A DNA stretch of 59,164 bases from Solibaculum_A intestinale (GTDB taxonomy: Bacteria; Bacillota; Clostridia; Oscillospirales; Acutalibacteraceae). How positions within the stretch are numbered: the first letter of the stretch is position 1; each line of letters begins with the position of its first letter. A program made the translations under genes and the position numbers. Below the pieces are notes generated by a model, which saw nothing but the letters and a program-made list of their open reading frames with translations, was not told the DNA's origin and did no database searches. Below, one piece after another: positions 50,121 through 59,164 of this stretch. The DNA lies in assembly GCF_040096205.1 (NCBI RefSeq), contig NZ_JBBMFD010000018.1:1-59164 (forward strand), written 5' to 3'.

Positions 50121-52670
50121 AATTTTCTTGTTAACTTGAATGCCGGTATCCGTCCAAACCTTATCTTCGCCTTGGATCTTCACATCGAATACACGATTGC
50201 CCGGTGTCCCAACGGCCACAGTAAAGGTCCAATGCCGCAAGTTTTCCTTATCAACATAGGTACGGGTACTGCTGGCAAGTCCAGCTCCCGTTTCACTGAA
50301 TAAGGCGATACTGGTAACCAGCTTGTTACTGACGGCTTCCACGGTAAAAGGCTCGTTAATTTTTGTTTCGCTAGCGTCTGTCTGTGCGCAGAACAAATGA
50401 ATTTCAGATTGTTCCGTTGAAATGCCGTCCCAAATTTTATATGTGAAGGCTTGGGCCATAACTGGAATCCAGTCTGGATGATAAGAACCAAAATAAGCAA
50501 CAAATGCGACATCCAACGCTGAAGTATTGGCCATATGATTTAATGCAATTTGGTATAGATCTTCTTTCCGAGAAGCCTCTAATTTTTCCAAAAAATTCTG
50601 ATATCTTCTCTTGTATCCGGAAGTATAGTATTCTCGGAACACCTGATAAATCGGGGTATCGCGACAAAGCATTCCGAAATAAAGGCCATCGATGTCTTGA
50701 ATGAAGTCATCCCAGCCAAACTTAGAAGAGATGGTCATACTACCAATAATAAGCGTTGTTTCATCTACAGACAAAACCGTTTGATCATAAGCCCCTGCTA
50801 ATGACAGCATATCGCCAGCCCAACCAGCTAAATCATTCTTATCATTGTCAATGATTGGATAGTTGACAAGGAAGGAATTTGCGGTCATAGCCAAATGATC
50901 AACGGCAAACTTTTTTTGTGTTATAGGATCCACAATCGCTATTTCCGAAAGTGGAACCAAGTCTTCTGCAATACGGATATAATTCCATTCAATATGGCCT
51001 GCAACTAAATCCCAAAAGCCCCCGCTATAGGAAGAGTGGCGCAGATATTGAAGCACTCGAGAATTTGCCCCTAAAATGCCATCTGATTCCCGAAACTCCA
51101 CAGCTGCATCATATAGAATTCGTAGTTGGTTAAAAAGTAAGAAATTATCACTTTTCTCATCTGGATTTACATGATCAATGCCCTGATCCCGGCCGGAAAC
51201 AATGTTTTTGTCGATTCCAAGCGATCCCGCCCCGGAACCAACGGTATATTCAAGGATCTGGTCAAAGGCCCAGTTGGTTGGCATGGCAAAACCAAGATTA
51301 CCGCTAAATCCGGTGGACATGTCTCCCACAAAGCTGTACACGGCGTATCCTGCGTCGCTGACAGTCTGGCAGGTGTTGCGGGAGCCATAAACGCCAACCC
51401 AATACTTTTCATCTAAATTTTCATGCACGGCTTTAAAATACGGGAGAATATTGTTCTCTACTTGGTAATCGTAGGCGTCAAAGTCCGCGGCGAAATAAAT
51501 AACCGTCGATGTAGGAAACCCAAATTCTTCTGCTTGCTGGCTGGCGGCTAGAGCGTCCTCCTTACCCTGTTCGGCAGTAAAATATTCCGCATAGTTTCCG
51601 ACCGTTTGGTAAATAGGCCACAACCGCAACCCGGCATTAAAAATCCGTTCCAATTCTTCGGCCGTCAGCTTCTTGTTCGCACCTCCGGAAATATACCGGC
51701 CTACATACTGGTACCCGTTGTCCTTGAGTGTTTGGATCATCTCCGACGTCAATGGGGTCATCATGTCCGCACCGGTACCCGGTCGAGAGGTGTCGCCCTT
51801 GCTGGACATCAGCGATGCCCAGGTTCCAGGCACAACCACGCCGTTTTGAATCGGCAAACACATAAATTTCTGGAATTCCGCTACTTTTTCCTTCAGGTTC
51901 TGGTCAAAGACGGAGCTTAAATGATTCTCGGTAGGATAGTTGTTAAAGAAAAGCGCAAACCGCAAAATACGGTTTAAAGCCGAACGATTGTTGTTTGCAT
52001 CCAACATGGGGGCCAAGTTCAATGTCGTATCACCAAAAGAGCCGGTAGGACCTTCCGGCACTTCGGAAAGAATACCGATTTCCAGCTGAAACGCGGCAAT
52101 CAAAACCTTATTGGTCTTTCTCTCATAAATTCCGTCACAAGGGATAATAGCCACGCCAACGCGATCAATGTAAGGGTAAAGACGAGCCGCATAAATCCGA
52201 TTGAGCTCCTGCTGGATCTCACGCAACTGCCAATTACCTTTTGAAGATAAAACATATCCGTCTGTATTGAGCAACACCTCAAAAATCATGGGAGTTACTA
52301 CACCGTCCACAGGTAATCCCGCATCAATCTGGAAATCCTGCACGCCTGCTTCCGTGTCCGCATTAAAATATCCATATTCCCCATATCCTGGGTTATATCC
52401 CTTGCACCACATAGCTCCCTGTAAGATATGTACCAAACTGGAATAGGAGCTACCGTATTCGTCCATTGATAAGGTTGGACAAGCCGCCCGGGTTTGAGGT
52501 CCAAACGTTCCAGTAGGAGTGGAGATCCCAAGTTCAATTTGGAGAGCTGTTATTAGTGCTTTGACCGTAACGCTTCCGGTTTTTCCGTTTTCCTCAATGG
52601 GGGTATACCCGTTACGACCGGTATACGTTTCATTGAGCCACTGCTGTACTTCTAAAACCTTTGCATCCAT
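50112..52670 (-). CDS. DUF1906 glycoside-hydrolase-like protein with peptidoglycan-binding repeats
   Basis: The 852-residue protein has three N-terminal peptidoglycan-binding-like modules (about 1-70, 75-140 and 150-300; for instance GYFNADTEAGVQDFQIDAGL). Next is a DUF1906/GH25-like domain (about 305-505) with YVGRYISGG, GLRLWPIYQT, TVIYFAADFD and YWVGVYGSRNTC, where acidic residues in FAADFDA are the likely catalytic ones. A helical middle part (510-760) and a C-terminal Ig-like domain (770-852) follow. There is no signal peptide although the substrate should be cell wall. It is not followed by other genes. Confidence 0.85.
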   Translation of the reverse strand: MDAKVLEVQQWLNETYTGRNGYTPIEENGKTGSVTVKALITALQIELGISTPTGTFGPQTRAACPTLSMDEYGSSYSSLVHILQGAMWCKGYNPGYGEYGYFNADTEAGVQDFQIDAGLPVDGVVTPMIFEVLLNTDGYVLSSKGNWQLREIQQELNRIYAARLYPYIDRVGVAIIPCDGIYERKTNKVLIAAFQLEIGILSEVPEGPTGSFGDTTLNLAPMLDANNNRSALNRILRFALFFNNYPTENHLSSVFDQNLKEKVAEFQKFMCLPIQNGVVVPGTWASLMSSKGDTSRPGTGADMMTPLTSEMIQTLKDNGYQYVGRYISGGANKKLTAEELERIFNAGLRLWPIYQTVGNYAEYFTAEQGKEDALAASQQAEEFGFPTSTVIYFAADFDAYDYQVENNILPYFKAVHENLDEKYWVGVYGSRNTCQTVSDAGYAVYSFVGDMSTGFSGNLGFAMPTNWAFDQILEYTVGSGAGSLGIDKNIVSGRDQGIDHVNPDEKSDNFLLFNQLRILYDAAVEFRESDGILGANSRVLQYLRHSSYSGGFWDLVAGHIEWNYIRIAEDLVPLSEIAIVDPITQKKFAVDHLAMTANSFLVNYPIIDNDKNDLAGWAGDMLSLAGAYDQTVLSVDETTLIIGSMTISSKFGWDDFIQDIDGLYFGMLCRDTPIYQVFREYYTSGYKRRYQNFLEKLEASRKEDLYQIALNHMANTSALDVAFVAYFGSYHPDWIPVMAQAFTYKIWDGISTEQSEIHLFCAQTDASETKINEPFTVEAVSNKLVTSIALFSETGAGLASSTRTYVDKENLRHWTFTVAVGTPGNRVFDVKIQGEDKVWTDTGIQVNKKIIK

Positions 52671-52900
52671 ATACGTACCTCCAATTTATTTTTCTCGTTC
52701 ATAGCTAGATCCGATGTAGAACGTATGTTCACAATATCACAAAAATCAACATATGTCTATTGAATTGGAAGATATGTGCACAAACTCTGCACACAGAAGA
52801 GTACATCAAAGATGAAGGGTGGTAAAGGTCCTTTTTCTGCAAAAAAGCAGAAAAAAGGTTTAAAAAACGATCTATTTGTTTAATATTTCGACAAAAACTA

Positions 52901-53040
52901 TTTACAATTCCATAACAAAGTGATATTCTTTCACTATAAAGGAAGCGGCGGCCCAAGATTGCTTTTCCAAGCAGCAAAGGGGATGGTTCCCGTGGAGAAA
53001 CAACAAAAGCACAAGGATAGGGGTATCCTTGTGCTTTTTT
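52901..53040 (+). promoter_or_regulatory. Promoter, structured leader and terminator before the YD-repeat gene
   Basis: TTTACA (52901-52906) and TATTCT (52924-52929) are 17 nt apart. The leader from about 52936 contains TGCTT-TTCC-AAGCA and GGGGA-TGG-TTCCC hairpins, then a terminator GCACAAGGATA/TATCCTTGTGC with six T (53009-53040). The gene starts 62 nt after that with no second promoter visible, so read-through must be regulated. Confidence 0.65.
53005..53040 (+). terminator. Leader terminator (attenuator) upstream of YD-repeat gene
   Basis: A perfect 11-bp stem, GGGG loop and TTTTTT tail. It follows no coding sequence on this strand, which is why it is read as an attenuator. Confidence 0.85.
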
Positions 53041-53102
53041 AATATGCAATTTTAAGGAGAAAGAAAAAGAACGGTTTGAGAAACAACTTAGGAGGTACAA
53101 AA

Positions 53103-56100
53103 ATGAAAAGCAAACGGTTGCTCCAGATGATTTCCATGCTGCTGACCATTACGATGCTGCTGAGCGTGATGCAAATCGACGTGTTCGCCATAAAGCGCGA
53201 CCCGTCCCAGCCTTCCATCCAGGACAGCACGGCCACTGCCCTGCCCGACCCGGAAGAGGAGCCGGAATACAAGATCATCGGGGAACAAAAGGAAAAACGG
53301 GACGCCACCACCAAATACTTTTTGACCGAGCATGGAAACGGCATTGCCGCCGTGTACAAGGAGCCCGTCCATTACCAGACATCGGACGGGACCTGGGAGG
53401 AAATCGACAATTCCCTTGTGGAATCCACCGACCGTATGGCGGGCGAGGTATATGAAACCGCGGCCAACGACGTGAAGGTGAAGTTTGCCAAGAAACGGGA
53501 CCACAAGCGCCTGGTCACCCTGGACGACGGGAACTACCATTTGTCCTGGGGGTTTGAGGGGGCGCAGAAGAGCCAGGGGAACCAGAATGTCCAGCTCATA
53601 CAGCCGGTGGAACCGATGGACGCGGCGGCTGTGGAGGAACCGGTTACCCAGGAAGAGATCCATGCATACAACCGGGAAATCATGGGGGTTTCGAAAAACC
53701 AAAGCGGGGCCCTTTACAAGGACGTCTATCCCAACATTGACGCCCAATATATTGTCACCGGGAAAACGGTAAAGGAAAACATTGTCTTACACGACAAGTC
53801 TGCGGCCGGGCAGGAGATTTCTTTTCACATCCGGCACAACCGGATGCATATCCGTGAGGAAGAGGACGGGAGCCTGTCCCTGGTGGAAAACGCAGAGCCC
53901 CAAGAAGTGATCTACACCTTCCAAGCCCCCTACATGATGGATGCCAACGGGGAAATCTGCAAAGACGTGCACTTTGCGGTTACGACCGGCAGCAACATCC
54001 ACGAAAGCACTATCCAGGTCGTGGCGGACCAAGGGTGGCTGAACGCCCCAGAACGGGCTTATCCGGTGGTCATCGACCCCATTGCAGAAACCAGCCGGGC
54101 CGAGCAGAGCATTTTCGACACCTATGTAGCCTCCAGCCGTGCAGATGAGTGCAATTCCGCCATGGGTGCATTCTATGTAGGGAAGAACGCCTACGACGGC
54201 TTTTGCCACGCATTCATCAAATTCGTGAACCTGCCGGAATTGGACCAGGGCGCCTTGATCTACCGCGCCTACCTTTCGGTGTGGCAGGACGACTATTCGG
54301 CCAACAACGGGCAGGGGGTCAACATCTCCGCTGTAGAAGTCACTGGTGACTGGGACGAGACCGTCACCTGGAACACCCATCCGTTTTACGACGGGGATAC
54401 GGTCCTGGATTATGAATACATTGACCAGGTGACAACCCCAACCACCATTACGTATACGGAAAAGGTATTCGACATCACCACCCAAGCCCGCAAATGGTAC
54501 AATGAGCCCGACGGAAACAAGGGGATCATGCTGCGTTCCATGGAGGAAGTGGAGCGGTATGCAGTAGGACGGTTTGTGGCCTCCAACTATCCCTTTAACG
54601 ATCCCCACAGCCGTCCTGGAATCTCGGAAGAGTATTTTCCCAGCGGCGTGTTCTACTACAAGAACACCTGGGGGATCGAAGATTACTGGAGCTATCACAG
54701 CCAGTCGGCCGGGCGCAGCGGCTCGGGCAGCATCAACGATTTCAACGGGAACCTGATCTACACCCACAGCGACGCCGCCACCAGCGGTAGCCGGCTGCCG
54801 GTGTCGGTGAGCCATGTGTACAATTCCGCCGACCGGGACGACGACTGGAAGTTCGGCCGGGGCTGGAGGCTTAACGTCACCCAGCGCATGGAGGCGTCCG
54901 GCCTGCCCACGATACGGGACACGGAGTTCCCGTATGTGTACATCGACGAAGACGGCACCCGCCATTATTTCTACAAAGATGGGGACATCTACAAGGACGA
55001 GGACGGCCTGGGCCTGGAACTGGAAGTGATCACCCCGGGAGCCGACAACATCCAATATATCGTCACCGCCAAGGACAAATCGGTGATGCGGTTTGACCAA
55101 TGGGGAGCCCTGCGGCAGTACCAGGACCCCAACGACGACAACGAAATCCATTACAACTACGGCCCGGACGAAGAGCATCCCGGCGACAACTACCTGTACA
55201 ATGTCACCGACGGTGCGGGGCACATGCTGTCCTTTGCATACAGCGATGGGCGGCTGAGGAAAATGACCGACGAGGCTGGGCGGGACACCCTGTACGGGTA
55301 CGACGGTGCGGGGAACCTGACGAGCATTACCTATCCGGATGGAGAGGTAACCCAATTCCAATACGACTCGGACTTTAAGCTCATAAAGGCAATTGGAATC
55401 GACGGGTATTCGTTGGAATACGCCTATTCCAACGACATGGGCGTGGCACGTGTCACTCAAGTAACGGAATATGGCTGTGACGGAGAAAAAGGCCAGACAA
55501 TCCGGATGTCCTACTCCAACGGCCTGATCACCACCTTTACCGACGGCGGCCCGGACGGCAGCATCGACACCGCCGAGGACAACCGCACCTACACCTATCA
55601 TTTCGATAACCTTGGCCGGTGCACCGATGTGCGGGACGAGGAGGGCAACGCCAATTCCTACGAATACTTTACCGCGTCCCAGGATACGGACAGCGACGCG
55701 GACATGCTCAAGCACAATTCCCTTTTGGGCTCCGGTTCCACACAGAAGAACATCTTAAACTATGTGGATAACCCCGGCTTTGAGAACATCGACGACAATT
55801 GGGCGGCGGAAAAGATGACCACCGACCCCAATTATCCCTATACCGTGGAACGGGTGTACGACTGCGGGTATCTGGGCGGCAACAGCATGAAGGTCACCAA
55901 GGATTCTGCCGAATCTTCCTGCGGCTTTGGGCAGGACATCACCCTTCCTGCCTCCGGGAAGTACACCCTTTCGGCCTATGTGAAAACGGAAAACGTAGTG
56001 GACACGGGAGCGGAAGACGCGGGCGCGGTTTTGATGGTGGACCGGTCAGTAGGGGGCGTGCCCCAGTGCGACCGGATCTTCTCGGAATACGTCACCGGCA

Positions 56101-59100
56101 CGACGGAAAGCGACGTCAGCAACGGCTGGCAGCGGCTGTATGTCACCTTTGACGCGGTGGCGGGGATCACCTACCGGGTATACGGGGTGGTCTGCAACAC
56201 CACGGGCACGGCATGGTTCGACTGCTTCCAGCTGGAAGAAGGGGAAGCGCCCAACAAGTTCAACCTGATCCTCAACCCTTCCTTTGAACTTATGGACGGT
56301 TCTGCATTCCGAAACTGGGAAACAGGTGAATTTGTTTCCGACGACGGCAGCACCTCGGACTGCTGGAATGGGAGCAATGCGGTCAAGGTGTACGGGGAGC
56401 TGGGCAAGCGCAAGTATATCCGGCAATACATCAATGCTTCCGGCAAAGAGGGAGATATATATTCCCTGAGCGGCTGGGCAAAGGCGGAATGCATCCCGGG
56501 ACGGGAGTTCCGCATTGCGGCTGCGATTTTGTACAACTCTGCGGATTCGAATGGGGATACCGTCCGCTGGGAATACCTGGACTTTAACCCCTATGTTTCG
56601 GATTGGCAGTTTGCCAGCATGGCCCTCAATACCGACGACGGGGATCCCACCACGACCCGGGGCTACAGCCGCATCGACCTGTACCTCTTCTACGGGGACA
56701 ACTTAAACACCGCCTATTTTGACGACATCCAGCTGATCAAGGACAATTCCCCCAGTTATGTCTACGACGACGAGGGCAACTTAACCAACGCCCAGGACGC
56801 CGCCACCGCAAACGGCTTTACCTACAACGACGACCGGCTGTCCAAGCTGACCGAGCCCACCGGCTCCTCCTTTGAGTACAGCTATGACTTTGCCAAAAAG
56901 CAGCGGCTGCTTTCGGCCAAGAATTCGGAGGGTGTCAAGACCCTCATCGACTACGACCAATACGGCAACCCTGTTAAATCCTATGTCCAAAGCGACCGAA
57001 ACACATCCACAGCCGTGACCGACGGGCGGGTGTATTACATCCGCAACCAGCAGTCCGGCAAGTATCTGGACGTGTACGACCGTGGGACAAGCCCCAACAC
57101 CAATGTCATTCAATGGGAATACACCGGGGCGGAAAACCAGCAGTGGAAGGCCGTGTACGTGGGGGGCGGATACTACAAGTTCCTGCCTATGCATACCACC
57201 GGCCTTGCCCTGGATACCCGTGGCGCTGTTTCGGACGAAGGGACCAATATCGAGCTGTATACCGACAACAGCACCAAGGCTCAACGTTACAAGCTGACCA
57301 TGGCCTCCGACGGGACTTACCGGATCGAGCCGGAGTGCGCGCCGGGCAAAGTGCTGACCAATGATTCCAACGGCACGGAAGGCGGGGAAAACATCGCCAT
57401 CTATTCCATCAGCGACGAGGACGCCGACCAGTGCTGGTACTTTGAACCGGCGGACGACGGAGACTCCCGTTCAGCGCAGCCAGAGGATGGAAAGAGCTAT
57501 TACTTGAGAGCACGCCATTCGGGACAAGTATTGGCATTAGAAAACGGCTCGGAAGAGACTGGAACGAAAGCAATCCAACACTATCAGCTCGACTGGCGGT
57601 GCGAATGGATCCGTCTGGAGGCGGTGCCGGATGATCCCGGTTATTATTACCTGATTCCGGGGAATACGCCGGACAAAGTCCTACAGCTCAGCAACGAAAT
57701 CGCGTGGACTTCCAACCGGATTGAGCTGGCGGAGAACACAGGAGAAGACAAGCAGAAATTCCAGTTTGAATATGACAGCAATGCACAAGCTTATCGTATT
57801 TCCGCAAAAACTCAACCAGAAAATTGCATAGAAGTCGCTTGGGAATCTTATGATAAGAATGCAACGATTGTTTCCGGTTTCTACATTGGGACTTCCAACC
57901 AGCAGTGGATTTTAGATGAAATCTCTGAACAGATCCGCTCGTCTGTGGAGTACAACAGCGACGGAAGCCTGGTTTCCAAGGTAACCGACGCACGCGGCAA
58001 CGGCACCACCTATTCTTACGAGGGCAACCCGGGGCTTGTCACCAAAGTAACCGACGCCAAGGGGAATGAAACCAGCTATACCTACGATCCAAATACCGAC
58101 GCAGTGACCTCGGTCTCCTCCGGGAGTACCGCCAACAGCTATACCTACGAGGATGACCAGATCGCCAAGATTACCCACAACGGGTTCGACTATCTCTTTA
58201 CCTATGACGGTTTTGGCAACACCACTCAGACCCAAGCAGGAAGCCAAACGCTGATGGCCAACACCTACGGCCCCTTCAACGGCCTGCTCCAGCTTGGCAC
58301 CTACGGCAACGGCAAGACCGTGGGCTATTCTTACGACGAATTCGACCAGCTCATTGAGAAAAGCTATGACGGAACCCCCGCCTTCCGGTACAAGTATGAT
58401 GCCAGAGGAGCCCTGTTCGAGCAGGAAGACCTGCTCAACAACATCACCACCCGGTATGAGTATGACCTGATCAACCGCCTGACCGGTGTGCGCACCAGCC
58501 ACGGGCAGGAGCTGCTGGTCCGTTACGACGACAAGAACCGGGTGGACTTCAACCTCAGCAAGGTGCTGGGCATTGCCACCAAGACCCAGTTCCTCTACGG
58601 GGACACCTCCCAGCAGCAGAAGCCGGGGCTCATTTATGGGGTGAAGGTCAACGACAATCAGGTTCTCAGCTACGAATACGACGGCCTTTCCCGCCTTTCC
58701 ACCCGTACCCTGAACACTTCCACTCCATTTGTCACCCGGTACGAATACGTAGAGGGAAGCGCTCCCAATTCCACCACTGCTCTTATTAAGTCGGTGCAGA
58801 ACGGGGACGACATCCTCACCTATACCTATGACGAGTTAGGGAATATCACGGAAATTTGGAAGAACGGCAACCGGACCCATCGCTATGAGTACGACGCGTT
58901 GGGACAACTGACCTTAGCCTTCGACTATGTCTCACTCTGGGGTGAAGGCTATGATTACGACAGTGGCGGAAATCTAATTTGCAAAAGATATTACGATTTG
59001 ATCACAGGGAATGAAACTCAGATTGTTGAACAAGAGATCTTTCGTTACGAGGACGCCAACTGGAAGGACAAGCTGACCAGTTACAATGGCCAGACCATCA

Positions 59101-59164
59101 CCTACGATGAGATCGGCAACCCCCTCACTTACCGGGACGGCATGGCCTTCACCTGGCAGCATGG
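53103..59164 (+). CDS. Giant secreted YD-repeat (RHS-like) protein, 3' end outside window
   Basis: The frame is open from ATG 53103 to the edge, more than 2020 residues. Order seen: signal peptide (1-29), a wall-protein N-terminal region with DGTWEEIDNSL and YPVVIDPIAE, a DNRLRE-like domain (about 335-500) and the start of the RHS shell with YD repeats (about 550-860, e.g. YGYDGAGNLTSITYPDGEVT). Two carbohydrate-binding-module-like domains follow (about 885-1040 and 1055-1215), then a ricin-type beta-trefoil (about 1308-1610, QQW and QxW motifs), then more YD repeats to the edge. The C-terminal effector or toxin part is not visible. AGGAGG precedes the ATG. Confidence 0.92.
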   Translation, partial: MKSKRLLQMISMLLTITMLLSVMQIDVFAIKRDPSQPSIQDSTATALPDPEEEPEYKIIGEQKEKRDATTKYFLTEHGNGIAAVYKEPVHYQTSDGTWEEIDNSLVESTDRMAGEVYETAANDVKVKFAKKRDHKRLVTLDDGNYHLSWGFEGAQKSQGNQNVQLIQPVEPMDAAAVEEPVTQEEIHAYNREIMGVSKNQSGALYKDVYPNIDAQYIVTGKTVKENIVLHDKSAAGQEISFHIRHNRMHIREEEDGSLSLVENAEPQEVIYTFQAPYMMDANGEICKDVHFAVTTGSNIHESTIQVVADQGWLNAPERAYPVVIDPIAETSRAEQSIFDTYVASSRADECNSAMGAFYVGKNAYDGFCHAFIKFVNLPELDQGALIYRAYLSVWQDDYSANNGQGVNISAVEVTGDWDETVTWNTHPFYDGDTVLDYEYIDQVTTPTTITYTEKVFDITTQARKWYNEPDGNKGIMLRSMEEVERYAVGRFVASNYPFNDPHSRPGISEEYFPSGVFYYKNTWGIEDYWSYHSQSAGRSGSGSINDFNGNLIYTHSDAATSGSRLPVSVSHVYNSADRDDDWKFGRGWRLNVTQRMEASGLPTIRDTEFPYVYIDEDGTRHYFYKDGDIYKDEDGLGLELEVITPGADNIQYIVTAKDKSVMRFDQWGALRQYQDPNDDNEIHYNYGPDEEHPGDNYLYNVTDGAGHMLSFAYSDGRLRKMTDEAGRDTLYGYDGAGNLTSITYPDGEVTQFQYDSDFKLIKAIGIDGYSLEYAYSNDMGVARVTQVTEYGCDGEKGQTIRMSYSNGLITTFTDGGPDGSIDTAEDNRTYTYHFDNLGRCTDVRDEEGNANSYEYFTASQDTDSDADMLKHNSLLGSGSTQKNILNYVDNPGFENIDDNWAAEKMTTDPNYPYTVERVYDCGYLGGNSMKVTKDSAESSCGFGQDITLPASGKYTLSAYVKTENVVDTGAEDAGAVLMVDRSVGGVPQCDRIFSEYVTGTTESDVSNGWQRLYVTFDAVAGITYRVYGVVCNTTGTAWFDCFQLEEGEAPNKFNLILNPSFELMDGSAFRNWETGEFVSDDGSTSDCWNGSNAVKVYGELGKRKYIRQYINASGKEGDIYSLSGWAKAECIPGREFRIAAAILYNSADSNGDTVRWEYLDFNPYVSDWQFASMALNTDDGDPTTTRGYSRIDLYLFYGDNLNTAYFDDIQLIKDNSPSYVYDDEGNLTNAQDAATANGFTYNDDRLSKLTEPTGSSFEYSYDFAKKQRLLSAKNSEGVKTLIDYDQYGNPVKSYVQSDRNTSTAVTDGRVYYIRNQQSGKYLDVYDRGTSPNTNVIQWEYTGAENQQWKAVYVGGGYYKFLPMHTTGLALDTRGAVSDEGTNIELYTDNSTKAQRYKLTMASDGTYRIEPECAPGKVLTNDSNGTEGGENIAIYSISDEDADQCWYFEPADDGDSRSAQPEDGKSYYLRARHSGQVLALENGSEETGTKAIQHYQLDWRCEWIRLEAVPDDPGYYYLIPGNTPDKVLQLSNEIAWTSNRIELAENTGEDKQKFQFEYDSNAQAYRISAKTQPENCIEVAWESYDKNATIVSGFYIGTSNQQWILDEISEQIRSSVEYNSDGSLVSKVTDARGNGTTYSYEGNPGLVTKVTDAKGNETSYTYDPNTDAVTSVSSGSTANSYTYEDDQIAKITHNGFDYLFTYDGFGNTTQTQAGSQTLMANTYGPFNGLLQLGTYGNGKTVGYSYDEFDQLIEKSYDGTPAFRYKYDARGALFEQEDLLNNITTRYEYDLINRLTGVRTSHGQELLVRYDDKNRVDFNLSKVLGIATKTQFLYGDTSQQQKPGLIYGVKVNDNQVLSYEYDGLSRLSTRTLNTSTPFVTRYEYVEGSAPNSTTALIKSVQNGDDILTYTYDELGNITEIWKNGNRTHRYEYDALGQLTLAFDYVSLWGEGYDYDSGGNLICKRYYDLITGNETQIVEQEIFRYEDANWKDKLTSYNGQTITYDEIGNPLTYRDGMAFTWQH

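Larger units (their letters stand above)
52671..53102 (+). other. Intergenic region with structured leader of the YD-repeat gene
   Basis: 52671-52900 is AT-rich and contains a hairpin CCTTTTTCTGC/GCAGAAAAAAGG (near 52828-52856); no gene is supported. From 52901 it holds a promoter, a roughly 70-nt structured leader and a terminator, listed separately. No riboswitch class is recognised with confidence. Confidence 0.6.

Noticed and set aside
13660..53000. Conjugation genes (relaxase, coupling protein, T4SS)
   Set aside because: Looked for and not seen; the element is therefore not called an ICE, only an integrative element.
52936..53000. Known riboswitch (c-di-GMP, preQ1 or similar) in the YD-repeat leader
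   Set aside because: The sequence did not match consensus cores I know; left as an unassigned structured leader.
53787..55715. 642-codon frame on the minus strand
   Set aside because: It lies opposite the YD-repeat gene, which has recognisable domains throughout; the protein is His/Val/Gly-rich in the way shadow frames are.
13438..59164. Right attachment site of the element
   Set aside because: No second copy of the tRNA-fMet 3' end or anticodon block was found by eye downstream; the right end may be outside the window, so none is annotated.

Overview
The window looks like a Clostridia chromosome (Oscillospirales-like) carrying a large integrated mobile element. The evidence is strong AGGAGG-type ribosome binding sites, a ThyX-type thymidylate synthase, the order mltG then U32 peptidase, a small Cys-rich membrane peptide, and clostridial-type accessory genes. 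No species name can be supported from the sequence alone.

Backbone (1-13476). After a truncated membrane protein at the left edge come tRNA-Leu(GAG), nth, and a housekeeping operon of thyX, tmk, a DUF2156 acyltransferase, a GNAT acetyltransferase, a DJ-1/PfpI protein and 5-formyl-THF cyclo-ligase. Then come a 27-residue Cys-rich membrane peptide, mltG with a U32 peptidase, a membrane protein with a collagen-like tail, and a leftward group of a Cdd1-type HhH protein, a zinc alcohol dehydrogenase and thpR. A DUF1963 protein follows. The backbone ends at initiator tRNA-fMet, which is preceded by a 44-nt duplicate of its own 5' half.

Mobile element (from about 13477; right end not identified). 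A tyrosine integrase sits against the 3' side of tRNA-fMet, followed by a probable excisionase and a sigma-70-like/HTH_16 pair behind an attenuated leader. Two long leftward operons follow. Operon A (30547 to 16733) starts with a JAB/JAMM protease and a ThiF (E1-like) protein. It continues with two small proteins, a radical SAM enzyme, a DUF6094-type adenine methyltransferase, a sigma-region-2-like protein, three hypotheticals, a PRTRC-B/Prok-E2_D-like (E2-like) protein, a Rad52-type annealing protein, an SbcC/Rad50-like ATPase, a DUF3854-type primase and three more hypotheticals. Operon B (38686 to 30789) encodes a large SF2 helicase, a DnaN-like clamp, a RavA/MoxR ATPase, SSB and a VWA protein. 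Both operons start from near-identical 230-bp leaders. Each leader has a consensus promoter followed by two intrinsic terminators, so the two operons are probably co-controlled by antitermination or attenuation. A possible tiny RNA lies between them and is complementary to the Shine-Dalgarno regions of both first genes. No relaxase, T4SS, RepA or ParA/B is visible.

Right part (38850-59164). An SRAP protein and its 80-aa partner come first. They are followed by a secreted DNRLRE/metzincin peptidase with two lipoproteins, a coiled-coil protein, an XRE regulator divergent from an ECF-type sigma/anti-sigma-like pair, small regulators (XRE, AbrB-like), a Y-family polymerase with a near-LexA box, a TetR regulator, a membrane protein and an 852-aa DUF1906 peptidoglycan-type protein. 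The window ends inside a secreted YD-repeat (RHS-like) protein of more than 2000 residues, which is preceded by a structured leader with a terminator. Whether this right part belongs to the element cannot be settled here.

The most unusual content is the co-occurrence of E1-like, E2-like and JAB proteins with a radical SAM enzyme, a methyltransferase and a RavA/VWA pair in one replication/repair module under twin attenuated leaders.
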